A stretch of 64,000 nucleotides of DNA, from contig CAKNJR010000006.1 in the NCBI GenBank assembly GCA_930986425.1, positions 1-64,000 of the forward strand. Direction: 5' to 3'. Within the stretch, counting starts at the first letter, position 1. Each line of letters begins with the position of its first letter. The DNA comes from an uncultured Clostridium sp. (GTDB lineage Bacteria > Bacillota > Clostridia > TANB77 > CAG-508). Below are positions 10,301-17,663 of the stretch, one piece after another. Both the position numbers and the translations under genes were made by a program. The notes beneath the pieces were generated by a model that saw only the letters and a program-made list of their open reading frames with translations, ran no database searches and had not been told where the DNA came from.

Positions 10301-11001
10301 CATATAAATGTGAAAATGATGTTGAACTTCCTACAAAAACATCAGTAACAGCATTAAAAACTTTAATCAGTAATAAAAATGCTAAAATACAAGAATTGGA
10401 TATTGACCCAATAAGTGAAAAATATGCTCATGAAGAATATGATTTAAGTAAAAGAAAAGTTCCAACATTTGCACAAGATAAAAAATTAAGCGGAGCAAGA
10501 AGAGGAACAATAGTTCATTTAATATTAAGCAAAATAACTAATGAGAAAACCCTTGAAGAAGTGAATAATTTAATTGAAAAGCTAGTCGCTAAAAATGCAA
10601 TTACAGAAGAAGAAAAAAGCTTAATAGATATGAATATAATTAAAAATTATTTAAACTCAGAATTATATAATGAAATATTGCAGGCAAAAGAAATACATAG
10701 AGAAATACCATTTTACTTAAATATAAATTCAGGTGAGATTTATGAAAAAACAAATGAGCCAATATTGGTGCAAGGTGTTATAGATATATATTATATATCA
10801 AAAAATGATGAACTTGTATTAGTAGACTATAAAACAGACTACATAAAGGAAAAAGAAACTGGCAAAGAAGAGTTAACTCAAAAATATAAATCACAATTAG
10901 ATTTATACAAAAGAGCATTAGAAAAAGCTTTAAAGAGAAAAGTAGAAAAAGCATACATATATTCAACAAGTTTGAATGAATGCATAGAGGTTGAAAAATA
11001 A
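7369..11001 (+). CDS. addA: ATP-dependent helicase/nuclease subunit AddA
   Basis: UvrD-like helicase with a C-terminal RecB-type nuclease, the A subunit of the AddAB recombinational repair complex that resects double-strand ends. Length 1210 is typical. Visible are Walker A AAAGSGKTS (25-33), VTFTNAAASEMRQRL, the DEYQD Walker B, GDVKQSIYKFRQA, HKSKGLEFPIVFL and VALTRAKEK. The C-terminal nuclease motif is VQGVIDIYY...LVDYKTD. Start ATG follows GAAAGGAC. The usual upstream partner addB is absent here; upstream is a minus-strand gene. Confidence 0.95.
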   Translation: MSERKWTTEQMQAIKLKGANILVSAAAGSGKTSVLVERIVNKIINDGVDIDKILVVTFTNAAASEMRQRLMDAIYKKIDENPNDDNLQRQLMLINKANISTIHSFCLNVIRNNFFEIGISNNFRVADSTEIEIMKQEVIEDIFDNEYENQNEDFTKLLEKYATYNDDAKLKELILRIYEFIQSDPFPDKWLQNAVESYNIRYEENANEEVNSSETKIVADFSKTDWGRIIVDKAKETLEDCKINLKSAIQEVDTYPNLIDFISVLKTDLHDIEQIQTSPWDKLYQDLNSKVWQTWPRKSKMSEEEKEAKERAKAIRDLAKANFTEIQKLVRANSKETVSDINAMYTTLKAIQNLVLKFEKEFAKRKREKNIVDFNDIEHLALKILVDDDGNPTEIAKKYDFNEIEIDEYQDSNSVQEYILNSVSNGHNIFMVGDVKQSIYKFRQANPKLFMGKYNEYNLPENNENRNIEQNTKILLYKNFRSRKNILDITNLVFNNIMSKKLGEIEYTEEEALNLGASFDEPSIDCETELNIIETEEAEDEEVQEVVENAALEARLVAKKIKELNKAGQPYKNMTILLRSPKSVASIYEKELMDAGIPVFSDITTEYLNTIEIDTVMSLLKIIDNPLQDIPFVTVLRSEIGGFTDNELIEIRLVDRNVSYYRAFEKAKDSNDIRPELKEKINQFINLLKELKEEEKTKPLDELIWDIYNKTGYYHYVGLMPGGTLRQANLKKLFEKAREYEKISLKGLFNFILFMEKVGTSSGSIDSARIIGENDDVVRIMSIHKSKGLEFPIVFLCNANKKFNLKDMNEKIVLDNNLGIGANYIVDGIEFPTIAKDAIKIKANKEAISEEMRVLYVALTRAKEKLIIVGTSDNVEKKLGEKVDEINKYYKFTKPEKLNPKLVEKYKTYLDWIELVYKYNDNPFMKLSIINKSELMAETQSKEQEETRKHKAEIIKEINEHRINKEEYEKINQMLNYTYKCENDVELPTKTSVTALKTLISNKNAKIQELDIDPISEKYAHEEYDLSKRKVPTFAQDKKLSGARRGTIVHLILSKITNEKTLEEVNNLIEKLVAKNAITEEEKSLIDMNIIKNYLNSELYNEILQAKEIHREIPFYLNINSGEIYEKTNEPILVQGVIDIYYISKNDELVLVDYKTDYIKEKETGKEELTQKYKSQLDLYKRALEKALKRKVEKAYIYSTSLNECIEVEK

Positions 11002-11019
11002 AAATGAAAGGATAATAAA

Positions 11020-11256
11020 ATGAGAATAGACAAATTTTTAAAAGTAGCAAGAATAATAAAAAGAAGAACTGTTGCAAATGAAGCGGCAGATGGTGGAAGA
11101 ATTAGTGTCAATGGGAAAATTGTAAAACCTAGCTATGAAATAAAAGTTGGAGATATAGTAGAAATAAAATTTGGAAATAGTACATCAAAATTTGAAATAA
11201 TAAAAATTCCAACAAAACAAAGTGTAAATACAGAAGAAGTTGCTAAAATATTGTAA
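11020..11256 (+). CDS. rqcP: S4-domain RNA-binding protein RqcP (YabO)
   Basis: The 78-residue protein is almost entirely an S4 RNA-binding domain (MRIDKFLKVARIIKRRTVANEAADGGR...). It matches RqcP/YabO, which binds the 50S subunit and acts with RqcH in C-terminal tailing of stalled nascent chains. It lies 18 nt after addA behind AAAGGATAA. In many Firmicutes yabP/yabQ follow; here the next gene is a membrane glycosyltransferase, so local order has changed. Confidence 0.85.
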   Translation: MRIDKFLKVARIIKRRTVANEAADGGRISVNGKIVKPSYEIKVGDIVEIKFGNSTSKFEIIKIPTKQSVNTEEVAKIL

Positions 11257-11286
11257 TTATAATTGTAAAATAAAAGGGAAAAACAA

Positions 11287-12783
11287 ATGAAAGATGTTAA
11301 GAAAAAAAGAAATGAAGAAAAAAATGTAAATATACAAAGTATAGAAATAAATTCAAAATTATTGCTAAAAATATTATTAATTATAACTTCAATTATATTT
11401 GTAATACCGTCAATAAAATATATTATAGATAATGGTACAATAATGAATTTCAATACATACTATGATTTCACTTTTAATGACTTAACAGATAATAAGAATA
11501 TTTCTACAATAATGTATTTAATATTATTAATCATAAGCTCTGTAATATATGTATTAATGATAGGCAAAAATAAAATATTTCAAAATATAAAGCAATTATT
11601 AATTTATGTAGGAGTAATATCATTAATATTTATGGTAATGTTGCCATGGACATCATCAGATATCTTTTATTACATGGGAGTTGGAGAAATAGATTCAGTA
11701 TATCATCAAAATCCATATTATGTAACAATTGAAGATGTATATAATGAAAATAATGGTAATATTCAAGATGAAATTTTAGAAAAAAGTGTAACTAATCCAT
11801 GGAGCTCAACAACAGTTGTATATGGACCAATGGCACAGTTATTATTCAAAATAACAACTAAAATATCTTTTAAAAATGTTGATTTATGCCTATTTATGTT
11901 TAAAATAATAAATGTACTTCTACATATTTTAAACTGCTATTTGATATATAAAATAACCAAAAAAATAAAATTTTCAATAATATATGGATTAAATCCACTT
12001 ATATTTCTTGAATTTATAGGAAATGTGCATCATGATATTGTAATAGTAACTTTTGTATTATTAGCATTGTACTTTTTATTAAAGAAAAAGCAAATCGTAC
12101 CAAGTGTGATTTTTCTGAGTATTGCAACGGGAATAAAATACTATCCGATTCTACTATTGCCAATAGTGATTTTATATTATTTTAAGGATGAAAAGAAAAT
12201 ATCAAGAAGAATAATAAAATGCATGAAATATGGAATTTTATTCGTCGTAGTTTTGGCATTACAATACTTAATATATGCGAAAGATTTTAGCATTTTGACT
12301 GCAATGCTAATACAAAATAGTAAATATTATAAAACAATATATGCTGGTTTAGCTTTTGGATTTGAAAAGCAAATGCCTGTTATTGAAATGAGAAGATTGG
12401 TTTTGATAATATTTGTGGTTGCTTATATAAAATTTTGCTTTAAATTACTTTTTAATAAAGAGCAAAAATTTTATAAAATAATTAGAAAATATAACTGGCT
12501 ACTAATACTTTTCATTTTATCTTTATCAAATTTTCAACAAACCTATTATATTTGGTTATTACCAACAATAATGTGGCAAAAAGGAGATATGATAAAATGC
12601 ATAATTGGACTTACTATTGCTAGTGAAATAGGAAATAGCATATTTATGTTTTACGAGGAAGATAGTAAATACGATTTAATATTTGTGTTAATAACAGTAT
12701 TAGGAACATTGATTTTATTATTAACAAATAAAAAATTGATTAAAAATAATAAAAAACTAAATAATAAACAACTTCAATTATAA
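11287..12783 (+). CDS. Polytopic GT-C-type glycosyltransferase (GT87/mannosyltransferase-like)
   Basis: A 498-residue membrane protein with about 11-12 hydrophobic segments. An acidic motif in the first extracytoplasmic loop (SSDIFYYMGVGEIDSVYHQNPYYV) resembles the catalytic loop of polyprenyl-phosphate sugar-dependent GT-C enzymes such as GT87/MptB families. A later segment, LNPLIFLEFIGNVHHDI, is also typical. The likely role is addition of a sugar to a surface glycan using a lipid-linked donor; the acceptor is unknown. Follows rqcP by 30 nt with AAAGGGAA, so probably the last gene of that operon. Confidence 0.7.
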   Translation: MKDVKKKRNEEKNVNIQSIEINSKLLLKILLIITSIIFVIPSIKYIIDNGTIMNFNTYYDFTFNDLTDNKNISTIMYLILLIISSVIYVLMIGKNKIFQNIKQLLIYVGVISLIFMVMLPWTSSDIFYYMGVGEIDSVYHQNPYYVTIEDVYNENNGNIQDEILEKSVTNPWSSTTVVYGPMAQLLFKITTKISFKNVDLCLFMFKIINVLLHILNCYLIYKITKKIKFSIIYGLNPLIFLEFIGNVHHDIVIVTFVLLALYFLLKKKQIVPSVIFLSIATGIKYYPILLLPIVILYYFKDEKKISRRIIKCMKYGILFVVVLALQYLIYAKDFSILTAMLIQNSKYYKTIYAGLAFGFEKQMPVIEMRRLVLIIFVVAYIKFCFKLLFNKEQKFYKIIRKYNWLLILFILSLSNFQQTYYIWLLPTIMWQKGDMIKCIIGLTIASEIGNSIFMFYEEDSKYDLIFVLITVLGTLILLLTNKKLIKNNKKLNNKQLQL

Positions 12784-12844
12784 AATTTTTACTTGCATAT
12801 TATTTATAAAATTGTAAAAACTAAATATATAAAATTTTAAAAGA

Positions 12845-12878
12845 ATAAATAGATTGAGAAAATCAATCTATTTATCTT
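12845..12878 (+). terminator. Terminator-like hairpin before the CBS gene
   Basis: A 10-bp stem AAATAGATTG/CAATCTATTT (12847-12856/12864-12873) is followed by ATCTTTG. It ends the addA-rqcP-GT operon or acts as a leader hairpin of the CBS gene, whose ribosome site follows at once. Confidence 0.5.
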
Positions 12879-12897
12879 TGAAGAAAGGATAATTAAT

Positions 12898-13344
12898 ATG
12901 AAAGTAAAAGATCTTATGATAAAAAATGTATGCTGTGCTACACCAGATACAAAAATAAGTGATGTAGCTAAAATGATGAGCGAAAATCACATTGGCTCAA
13001 TTCCCGTTTGCGATAGTCAAAACAGTATTTGTGGAATTTTAACGGATAGAGATATTATTTTAAGAGGGGTTGCTTGTGGTAAAGATGTAAATAACACACC
13101 AATAAGTGATATAATGTCTTGCAATGTTTGCTCTTGTGACGAAAATGATAGCATAGAAAAAGCAGAAAAAACAATGTCACAAAATCAAATAAGAAGATTA
13201 CCAGTTTGTGATGAAAATAAACATGTAATTGGAATAATAACTTTAGGAGATTTAGCAAATAATAACGAAGAAATTGGAGTAAACGAAGTTTGCAATACAT
13301 TTAGTAATGTTTGCAATAGCAATGGAAACAAAAATGCAAAGTAA
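12898..13344 (+). CDS. Tandem CBS-domain protein
   Basis: 148 residues made of two CBS domains (about 1-60 and 70-130) with the repeated pattern ILTDRDIILRG and IGIITLGDLANN. CBS pairs bind adenosyl ligands such as AMP or ATP and sense energy state. The protein is unusually Cys-rich near domain starts (NVCCATPDTK, NVCSCDEN), which could allow redox or metal sensing; this is inference. Clear AAAGGATAATT ribosome site, monocistronic. Confidence 0.85.
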   Translation: MKVKDLMIKNVCCATPDTKISDVAKMMSENHIGSIPVCDSQNSICGILTDRDIILRGVACGKDVNNTPISDIMSCNVCSCDENDSIEKAEKTMSQNQIRRLPVCDENKHVIGIITLGDLANNNEEIGVNEVCNTFSNVCNSNGNKNAK

Positions 13345-13438
13345 AACGAAAATATTTGCAAAAACACTTGAAATTATTAAATAAATATGTTATCATAATA
13401 AATAGCGATTGAAAATTAAGCATAGGAGGTGCAGTAAA

Positions 13439-13633
13439 ATGGCTAAATGTGAAATTTGCGGAAAAGCAGTAGCAAATGGAAATAAAATAAGTATAGCTCG
13501 TTCTCATGTTAGTAGAAGAGCAAAAAGAACATGGAAACCAAATCTTAGAACAGTAAGAATAAAAGTAAACGGAGAATCAAAGAAAATGTCTGTATGCTCT
13601 AAATGCTTACGTTCTGCTAAATTAGGTGCTTAA
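13439..13633 (+). CDS. rpmB: 50S ribosomal protein L28
   Basis: 64 residues from MAKCEICGKAVANGN to the end, with the CxxC pair near the N-terminus and a second pair (CSKC) near the C-terminus, the zinc-binding form of L28. The ATG at 13439 is 8 nt after AGGAGGTG. A longer upstream frame exists but lacks a ribosome site. Monocistronic. Confidence 0.96.
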   Translation: MAKCEICGKAVANGNKISIARSHVSRRAKRTWKPNLRTVRIKVNGESKKMSVCSKCLRSAKLGA

Positions 13634-13659
13634 GTAAAATGAATAATGAATTAAAAATA

Positions 13660-13697
13660 TAGCTACTTCTGTAATGGAGTAGTTTTATTTTTTTTAT
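13660..13697 (+). terminator. Terminator after rpmB
   Basis: Stem CTACT(TC)/(GG)AGTAG followed by TTTTATTTTTTTT. Confidence 0.7.
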
Positions 13698-13796
13698 TAA
13701 ATAAAAATAATTTACAATGTAAGAATTAATATAAATGGTCTAAAATTATTTGCAAATATAATAAACTATATGTTAAAATATAAGAAAAGTAAGCAA

Positions 13797-13957
13797 AGGA
13801 GAAAAAACAAATGACAATCGCTGAAACCCTTGAGGCTGTATATATATATATATATATATATCGTAGGATTTAATAAAACAAACTTATGTAAACATAGAAG
13901 AAAAACTATGCTTTTTAGACGAATATAAAATCGGTCTAAAAGGTGTAGTTTTTTGTT
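13797..13957 (+). promoter_or_regulatory. Cassette 1 leader: TA-tract upstream ORF plus alternative hairpins
   Basis: The leader has a ribosome site (AAAGGAG) and a 20-codon ORF at 13811-13873 that reads MTIAETLEAV then alternating Tyr/Ile codons. These codons come from a (TA)11T tract at 13839-13861. Downstream, CATAG (near 13893) can pair with CTATG (near 13906). Alternatively the AAAACTA...TTTTTAGAC arm (13902-13920) can pair with GTCTAAAA...TAGTTTTTT (13934-13954), making a terminator-like hairpin with a T-run. The two pairings compete for the same bases. The same arrangement with compensating base changes precedes the gene at 42793. Attenuation control is inferred. Confidence 0.65.
13811..13873 (+). 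CDS. Putative 20-codon leader peptide with Tyr-Ile repeat
   Basis: A short ORF preceded by AAAGGAG at proper spacing. Codons 10-17 are GTA then TAT/ATA alternating. A second copy at 42466-42528 keeps the frame and length exactly while differing at four positions, which favours translation. No function is known; a role as an attenuation leader peptide is inferred from the following competing hairpins. Confidence 0.45.
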   Translation: MTIAETLEAVYIYIYIYRRI

Positions 13958-13991
13958 GTTAAAAAATGGATATAAAGGGAGGCAAAAGAAA

Positions 13992-15284
13992 ATGAGAAAA
14001 GAAAAAACAAAAGTAAATCAAAAGATGAAAATATTAAGAGAAGTGCAAAAAACAACTAGAGGCATAACATTGATAGCACTAGTAGTAACGATCATAGTTT
14101 TGCTTATTTTAGCAGGTATTGCACTTAATCTAACAATAGGACAAAATGGAATATTTAGTAGGGCTCAGGATGCATCAAATACTTGGAGAAATGCAGAAGC
14201 AAATGAGCAATTAGCAATGCAAGAAGGAACAGATTTAATTGACCAATATTTAAACGGAAATGGTAATGATCAAGGCTCAGGAGGAGAATATAATACAGGA
14301 ACAACAGTATCTGAAGCAAAAAATCAAAATAAATTTTTTGAAAAAGATACAACAATAAAAGATGATTTAGATAATAATGTAAGAGTACCAGAAGGATTTA
14401 AGATAGCAGAAGATTCAGCAACAAAAGTAGAAGAAGGAGTAGTAATAGAAGATAAAGATGGAAACCAATTTGTATGGATACCAGCAAAAACAGGAGAAGG
14501 AGTAACAGTTCATACAGAAGCAAAAGGAGATGTAACAATTGTATATAAAAGAACAGCATATAGCTCAAATGAAGCAACAGGAGAAACTGATTCTAGAACG
14601 AATAGTGAAAAAATAAAACATTCAAGTTCATCACGTTATTATTATACAGAAGCACTTCCAACTGATGAAGAAACAAGCGTAAATGCATGGGGTGGTTATT
14701 ATATAGGAAGATTCGAGGCAGGAGATAAAGAGTCAACAGAAGCAAAAACAATGAGAAGTGGTGAAACAGATGCAACAATAACAATAAAGAAAGGACAAGC
14801 TCCATATAATTATATAACACAAGCCAATGCAAAGACAAAAGCAGAAGGAATGGACACAGTTCAAGGATATATAACAGCAACAACAAAATTAGTAAGTAGC
14901 TATGCATGGGATACAGCGATAAGTTATATACAAATAAAGAATAGTGATTATGGAACAAATTCGCCAGAGGGCAATTATTATAATTCGGATTCGTTTACTT
15001 ATACAGACATAAAAGGAGTATTGAAAACGAAAAACAATAAGTCAGATACATTAATACCAACAGGACAAACAACAGCAGTAAGTAATATATATGATATGGG
15101 AGGAAATTTGTACGAATACACTACTGAGAGTTACTCTAGCGAGTACTATCCTTACGTTGAGCGAGGAGGCGATTACAACGGCTCGTACGGCAACCGTCCA
15201 GCGGGTTACCGTAACAACACCGGTAGCGTTGTCATCAGCAGCCTTGGTTTCCGTGTCACTTTATATTGTAGTACTGAAAGCTAA
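13992..15284 (+). CDS. Prepilin-like protein with C-terminal FGE/C-type-lectin variable domain (cassette 1)
   Basis: 430 residues from the ATG behind GGGAGG. After a basic leader, RGITLIALVVTIIVLLILAG is a type IV prepilin signal (Gly then a hydrophobic helix), but position 5 is Ala instead of Glu. Residues ~110-430 are a surface domain ending in the formylglycine-generating-enzyme/C-type-lectin pattern (FVWIPA, GGYYIGRFEAG, YDMGGNLYEYTTE, RGGDYNGS, LGFRVTLY). That fold hosts variable regions of diversity-generating retroelement targets. The last ~120 bp are about 55% GC, far above the rest of the gene. The C-terminus reads four residues past the stop position of its paralogue. Function is probably adhesion or ligand binding (inference). 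Confidence 0.75.
   Translation: MRKEKTKVNQKMKILREVQKTTRGITLIALVVTIIVLLILAGIALNLTIGQNGIFSRAQDASNTWRNAEANEQLAMQEGTDLIDQYLNGNGNDQGSGGEYNTGTTVSEAKNQNKFFEKDTTIKDDLDNNVRVPEGFKIAEDSATKVEEGVVIEDKDGNQFVWIPAKTGEGVTVHTEAKGDVTIVYKRTAYSSNEATGETDSRTNSEKIKHSSSSRYYYTEALPTDEETSVNAWGGYYIGRFEAGDKESTEAKTMRSGETDATITIKKGQAPYNYITQANAKTKAEGMDTVQGYITATTKLVSSYAWDTAISYIQIKNSDYGTNSPEGNYYNSDSFTYTDIKGVLKTKNNKSDTLIPTGQTTAVSNIYDMGGNLYEYTTESYSSEYYPYVERGGDYNGSYGNRPAGYRNNTGSVVISSLGFRVTLYCSTES
14091..14174 (+). repeat. 84-bp segment identical to 42877-42960
   Basis: The part of the gene encoding the hydrophobic prepilin helix is identical base for base to the paralogue in cassette 2, while sequence just upstream differs even at silent positions. 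This suggests recent recombination or gene conversion. Confidence 0.9.
15130..15284 (+). other. GC-rich putative variable region of cassette 1
   Basis: The 3' end of the gene switches to C/G-ending codons (GGC, TAC, AAC, CGT, AGC, GTC). I count about 66 G/C in 120 bases. It encodes the RGG...GFRVTLY lectin core. Composition unlike its own 5' part points to a separate origin such as copying from a template repeat or transfer. Confidence 0.6.
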
Positions 15285-15361
15285 AGCCGCTGTACCTAAA
15301 TTGTAGATACAATAGAGAGAAAGCTGGGAGTGTTAAAATCTAACTGTGTATTTTCAAAAAG

Positions 15362-15412
15362 AAGAGCTTGTCAATAATACTGTGGAGCTTGTCAATAATA
15401 CTGTGTAAATTT
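15362..15412. mobile_element. Possible IS256-family terminal inverted repeat remnants
   Basis: The 21-bp sequence GAGCTTGTCAATAATACTGTG occurs twice in tandem and the second copy continues TAAATTTT. The ACTGTGTAAA end resembles termini of IS256-type (Mutator-like) elements. A related sequence lies at 41049-41079. No transposase is present, so these are at best scars. Confidence 0.4.
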
Positions 15413-15433
15413 TATTTTTAATATTATTTTTTA

Positions 15434-15470
15434 TAAAAAGTGATGTAGTTATAACTATGTCACTTTTAAG
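15434..15470 (+). terminator. Long hairpin downstream of cassette 1 gene
   Basis: The stem AAAAGTGA...TCACTTTT (15436-15467) has an inner palindrome TAGTTATAACTA and is followed by TTAAGTT. Likely terminator or stable RNA structure. The rest of 15285-15649 holds the tandem element above and the 63-bp repeat below, with no further gene. Confidence 0.5.
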
Positions 15471-15508
15471 TTATTAAGTTGTCAATGTGCATTTAATTTT
15501 ATAATGTC

Positions 15509-15571
15509 AAATGTACTAAATTGCTGCGAAGCAGCAGTGGACCGAATAAATAGAAAAAGCAAAATAATTGA
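15509..15571 (+). repeat. 63-bp cassette 3' block with TGCTGC-GAA-GCAGCA palindrome, copy 1
   Basis: 62 of 63 bases match 44157-44219; the only difference is G15537 versus A. It contains a 6-bp-stem palindrome with a GAA loop and no T-run, so it is not a terminator. It occurs at the same relative place downstream of both lectin-tailed pilin genes. Confidence 0.9.
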
Positions 15572-15649
15572 AATAATATAAAACCTCTGATATAATATAT
15601 TATGTAACCAAGTTACAATAAATATTATACTAGGAGGTTTATTTTTTTT

Positions 15650-16396
15650 ATGACAAACGGAGAAGTACTAGAAAAAATGTTACAAGACATGAAAATGAGA
15701 AATTTTTCACATTATACGTATGAATTTTATATAGGAAAAACCAAAGAAATGATGAGATACTTCAATAAACCAATAGAAGAAGTAACAATAGAGGAATATC
15801 GAGACTACCTGTACAAACACTTATTGCAAGAAAGAAAACTATGTGACCACACAGTAAATCATTACAATAGTGTAATAAGGTTTATGTTGGAAGTAACATT
15901 AGATCGATTAATAAATAAAAAGCAAATACCAATGAGAAAAAGAAAAAAAGAAGTGTATAAAGTGTTAACCCAAGAAGAGTTAAGCACTTTTTTTAGTTTA
16001 TGTGACAATTATAAATTTAAAACAATATTTATGTTGGTATATGGTTCAGGATTAAGAATAGGAGAAGTAGTAAACTTACATAAAAGTGATATTGACAGTA
16101 AAGCCATGAGAATATTTGTAAGAGAAGGAAAAGGAAATAAAGAGAGATATACAATATTACCCAAAGTAAGTCTTAAAATGTTAAGAAAATACTGGAAAGA
16201 CTATAGACCAAAAGTAAAAACAGATAAAATATTTTTGAATGACTTAAATGAGCCAATAAATCAATATGTAATAAGAACACAATTTAGAAAGTACAGAAGA
16301 AAAGCAAAAATAAGTGAAAAGGCCACAGTCCACACATTGCGCCATAATTTCGCCACGAATTTAATAGAAAATGGAGCAAGCTTAATACAAGTATGA
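15650..16396 (+). pseudogene. Truncated tyrosine recombinase (XerD/integrase family)
   Basis: 248 residues with a SAM-like N-terminal domain and most of the catalytic domain: Arg136 in SGLRIGE, Lys161 in REGKGNKERY, and H228-x-x-R231 in HTLRHNFAT. The protein stops right after GASLIQV, so the last His/Trp and the nucleophilic Tyr (normally ~30 residues further) are missing. It should be unable to cleave DNA. Good ribosome site TAGGAGG. The break coincides with an inverted repeat and a headless pilin gene, so it was probably cut by a rearrangement. Confidence 0.8.
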
Positions 16397-17481
16397 ATGT
16401 CATCGAAGGTCAGGCTGGTCTAGAAAACTATTCCAGTCTATTTTTCTACAGCCTAACCATCGATAACATACTAAACATAATAGTATTACTAATATTAGCA
16501 GGAGTAGCAATAAGTTTAACAATAGGGCAAAATGGTATATTTTCAAGAGCACAAACAGCAGTAGTATTAAACGAAAATGCAAGTGTATATGAACAGTTGC
16601 AATTAAAAGTAGCTGATTATCAAATGGAGGCCATAGAAAGTGGAAGTGGTACAGCAATACTAGAAAGATTAAAAACAGATGGATATGTAAATGCAGATAA
16701 TTCTGTAAATGTGACAAATCTAATGGGAAGAGGAATGCAAACAGGAAATGGAAATATAGAAACAGGCGATGTATATGTATTAGAACAAAGACAAATAACA
16801 GCATCATCAGTAACGTCAGACTCAACAGAAAACATGGACTATTATTTAATATACTATGGAGAAAATAAAAGTACCAGTACAAACCTAGGACTAGCTTTTG
16901 CAGGAAATACAAAAGACAGCCTAGAAGAAACAGGTGAGGAATGGTTCATGTTTGATGAAGCAACAGGGGCAATAGCACTTATTGATTCCGACGATTATTA
17001 TGATGTTTGGTCTGGAACTATAATTGATAGAGAACTAGGTTTAGATACAATAATTGTACCATCAACATATAATGGACAAACAGTAACAAAAGTAGGAATT
17101 ACAGTAGCAACAGGTTATAACGGTACCAATACTAAAGCTATAATGGGAATAAATGTAACTGATGTCAAAAAAATTATTTTACCAGATACAATAACTGAGA
17201 TTGTTGGAGGAGAAAATGTAGGAGCATTTAGAAATTGTACTAGTCTAGAAGAAATAGAATTATCGGAAAATTTAAAAACTATAGGAAATTATGCATTTAT
17301 AGGTTGTTATTCATTAAGAAAAATCGTAATTCCAGCATCAGTAGAAACCATTGGCTCATCAGTATTTAGAAATTGTGACAGCCTAGAAAAAATCACAATT
17401 AAAGGTTCACTAAATACAGAAAAATTCAAAAGAGAAGAACTAGGCGTTGGTCCTGATGTTGAAATAATATATACAGAATAA
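16393..17481 (+). pseudogene. Headless prepilin-like gene with BspA-type leucine-rich repeats
   Basis: From about 16475 the frame encodes IIVLLILAGVAISLTIGQNGIFSRAQ, the second half of the prepilin signal seen in its neighbours, but the leader and the GITLIALVVT part are missing. The ORF before it comes from the inverted repeat and lacks a ribosome site. The rest is a normal passenger: a ~180-residue domain with TNLGLAF, then BspA/LRR_5 repeats (FRNCTSLEEIELSENLKTIGNYAF, FRNCDSLEKITIKGSL), typical of surface adhesion proteins. Probably not exported as is. Confidence 0.7.
16402..16464. repeat. Imperfect inverted repeat at the recombinase/pilin junction
   Basis: Arms 16402-16416 and 16450-16464 match at 13 of 15 positions (ATCGAAGGTCAGGCT versus ATCGATGGTTAGGCT in reverse complement), with inner TAGAAAA/TTTTTCTA pairing. 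It sits exactly where the recombinase loses its end and the pilin gene loses its start. A MITE-like insertion or deletion scar is likely. Confidence 0.65.
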
Positions 17482-17492
17482 GTTAAAATAAT

Positions 17493-17570
17493 AAAAAAGA
17501 ACTCTAAAACGGAATGTTCTAAAACACATCGGTTAATTGGGATAATCAACAATAGAGTTCTTTTTTTATT
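17493..17570. terminator. Bidirectional terminator
   Basis: AAAGAACTCTA (17496-17506) pairs with TAGAGTTCTTT (17553-17563), with A-run before and T-run after. It serves the pilin-LRR gene and, on the other strand, spoVM. Confidence 0.7.
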
Positions 17571-17580
17571 ATATAAGAAA

Positions 17581-17648
17581 ACTAAGTTTTTCCTATATAA
17601 AGATTTAATCAATAACTAAGTTTTTCCTATATAAAGATTTAATCAATA
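17581..17648. repeat. 34-bp perfect tandem duplication
   Basis: Units 17581-17614 and 17615-17648 are identical (ACTAAGTTTTTCCTATATAA...). They lie in the 3' flank of spoVM and encode nothing visible. Confidence 0.9.
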
Positions 17649-17663
17649 AATTAATCCTATGTA

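Noticed and set aside
13839..13861. TA tract as a replication origin or DNA-unwinding element
   Set aside because: It lies inside a conserved small ORF, has no DnaA boxes around it, and recurs with a leader structure before a gene of the same family.
15091..15306. Open frame running through the GC-rich tail of cassette 1
   Set aside because: It overlaps the lectin frame, has no ribosome site and encodes a low-complexity Thr/Val/Ala peptide. The FGE/lectin motifs are in the other frame.
16402..16464. Integron attC-like site (GCCTAAC present)
   Set aside because: The outer boxes are in inverse orientation to attC (GTTRRRY outside left, RYYYAAC right), no integrase of the integron type is present, and a MITE-like scar explains it better.
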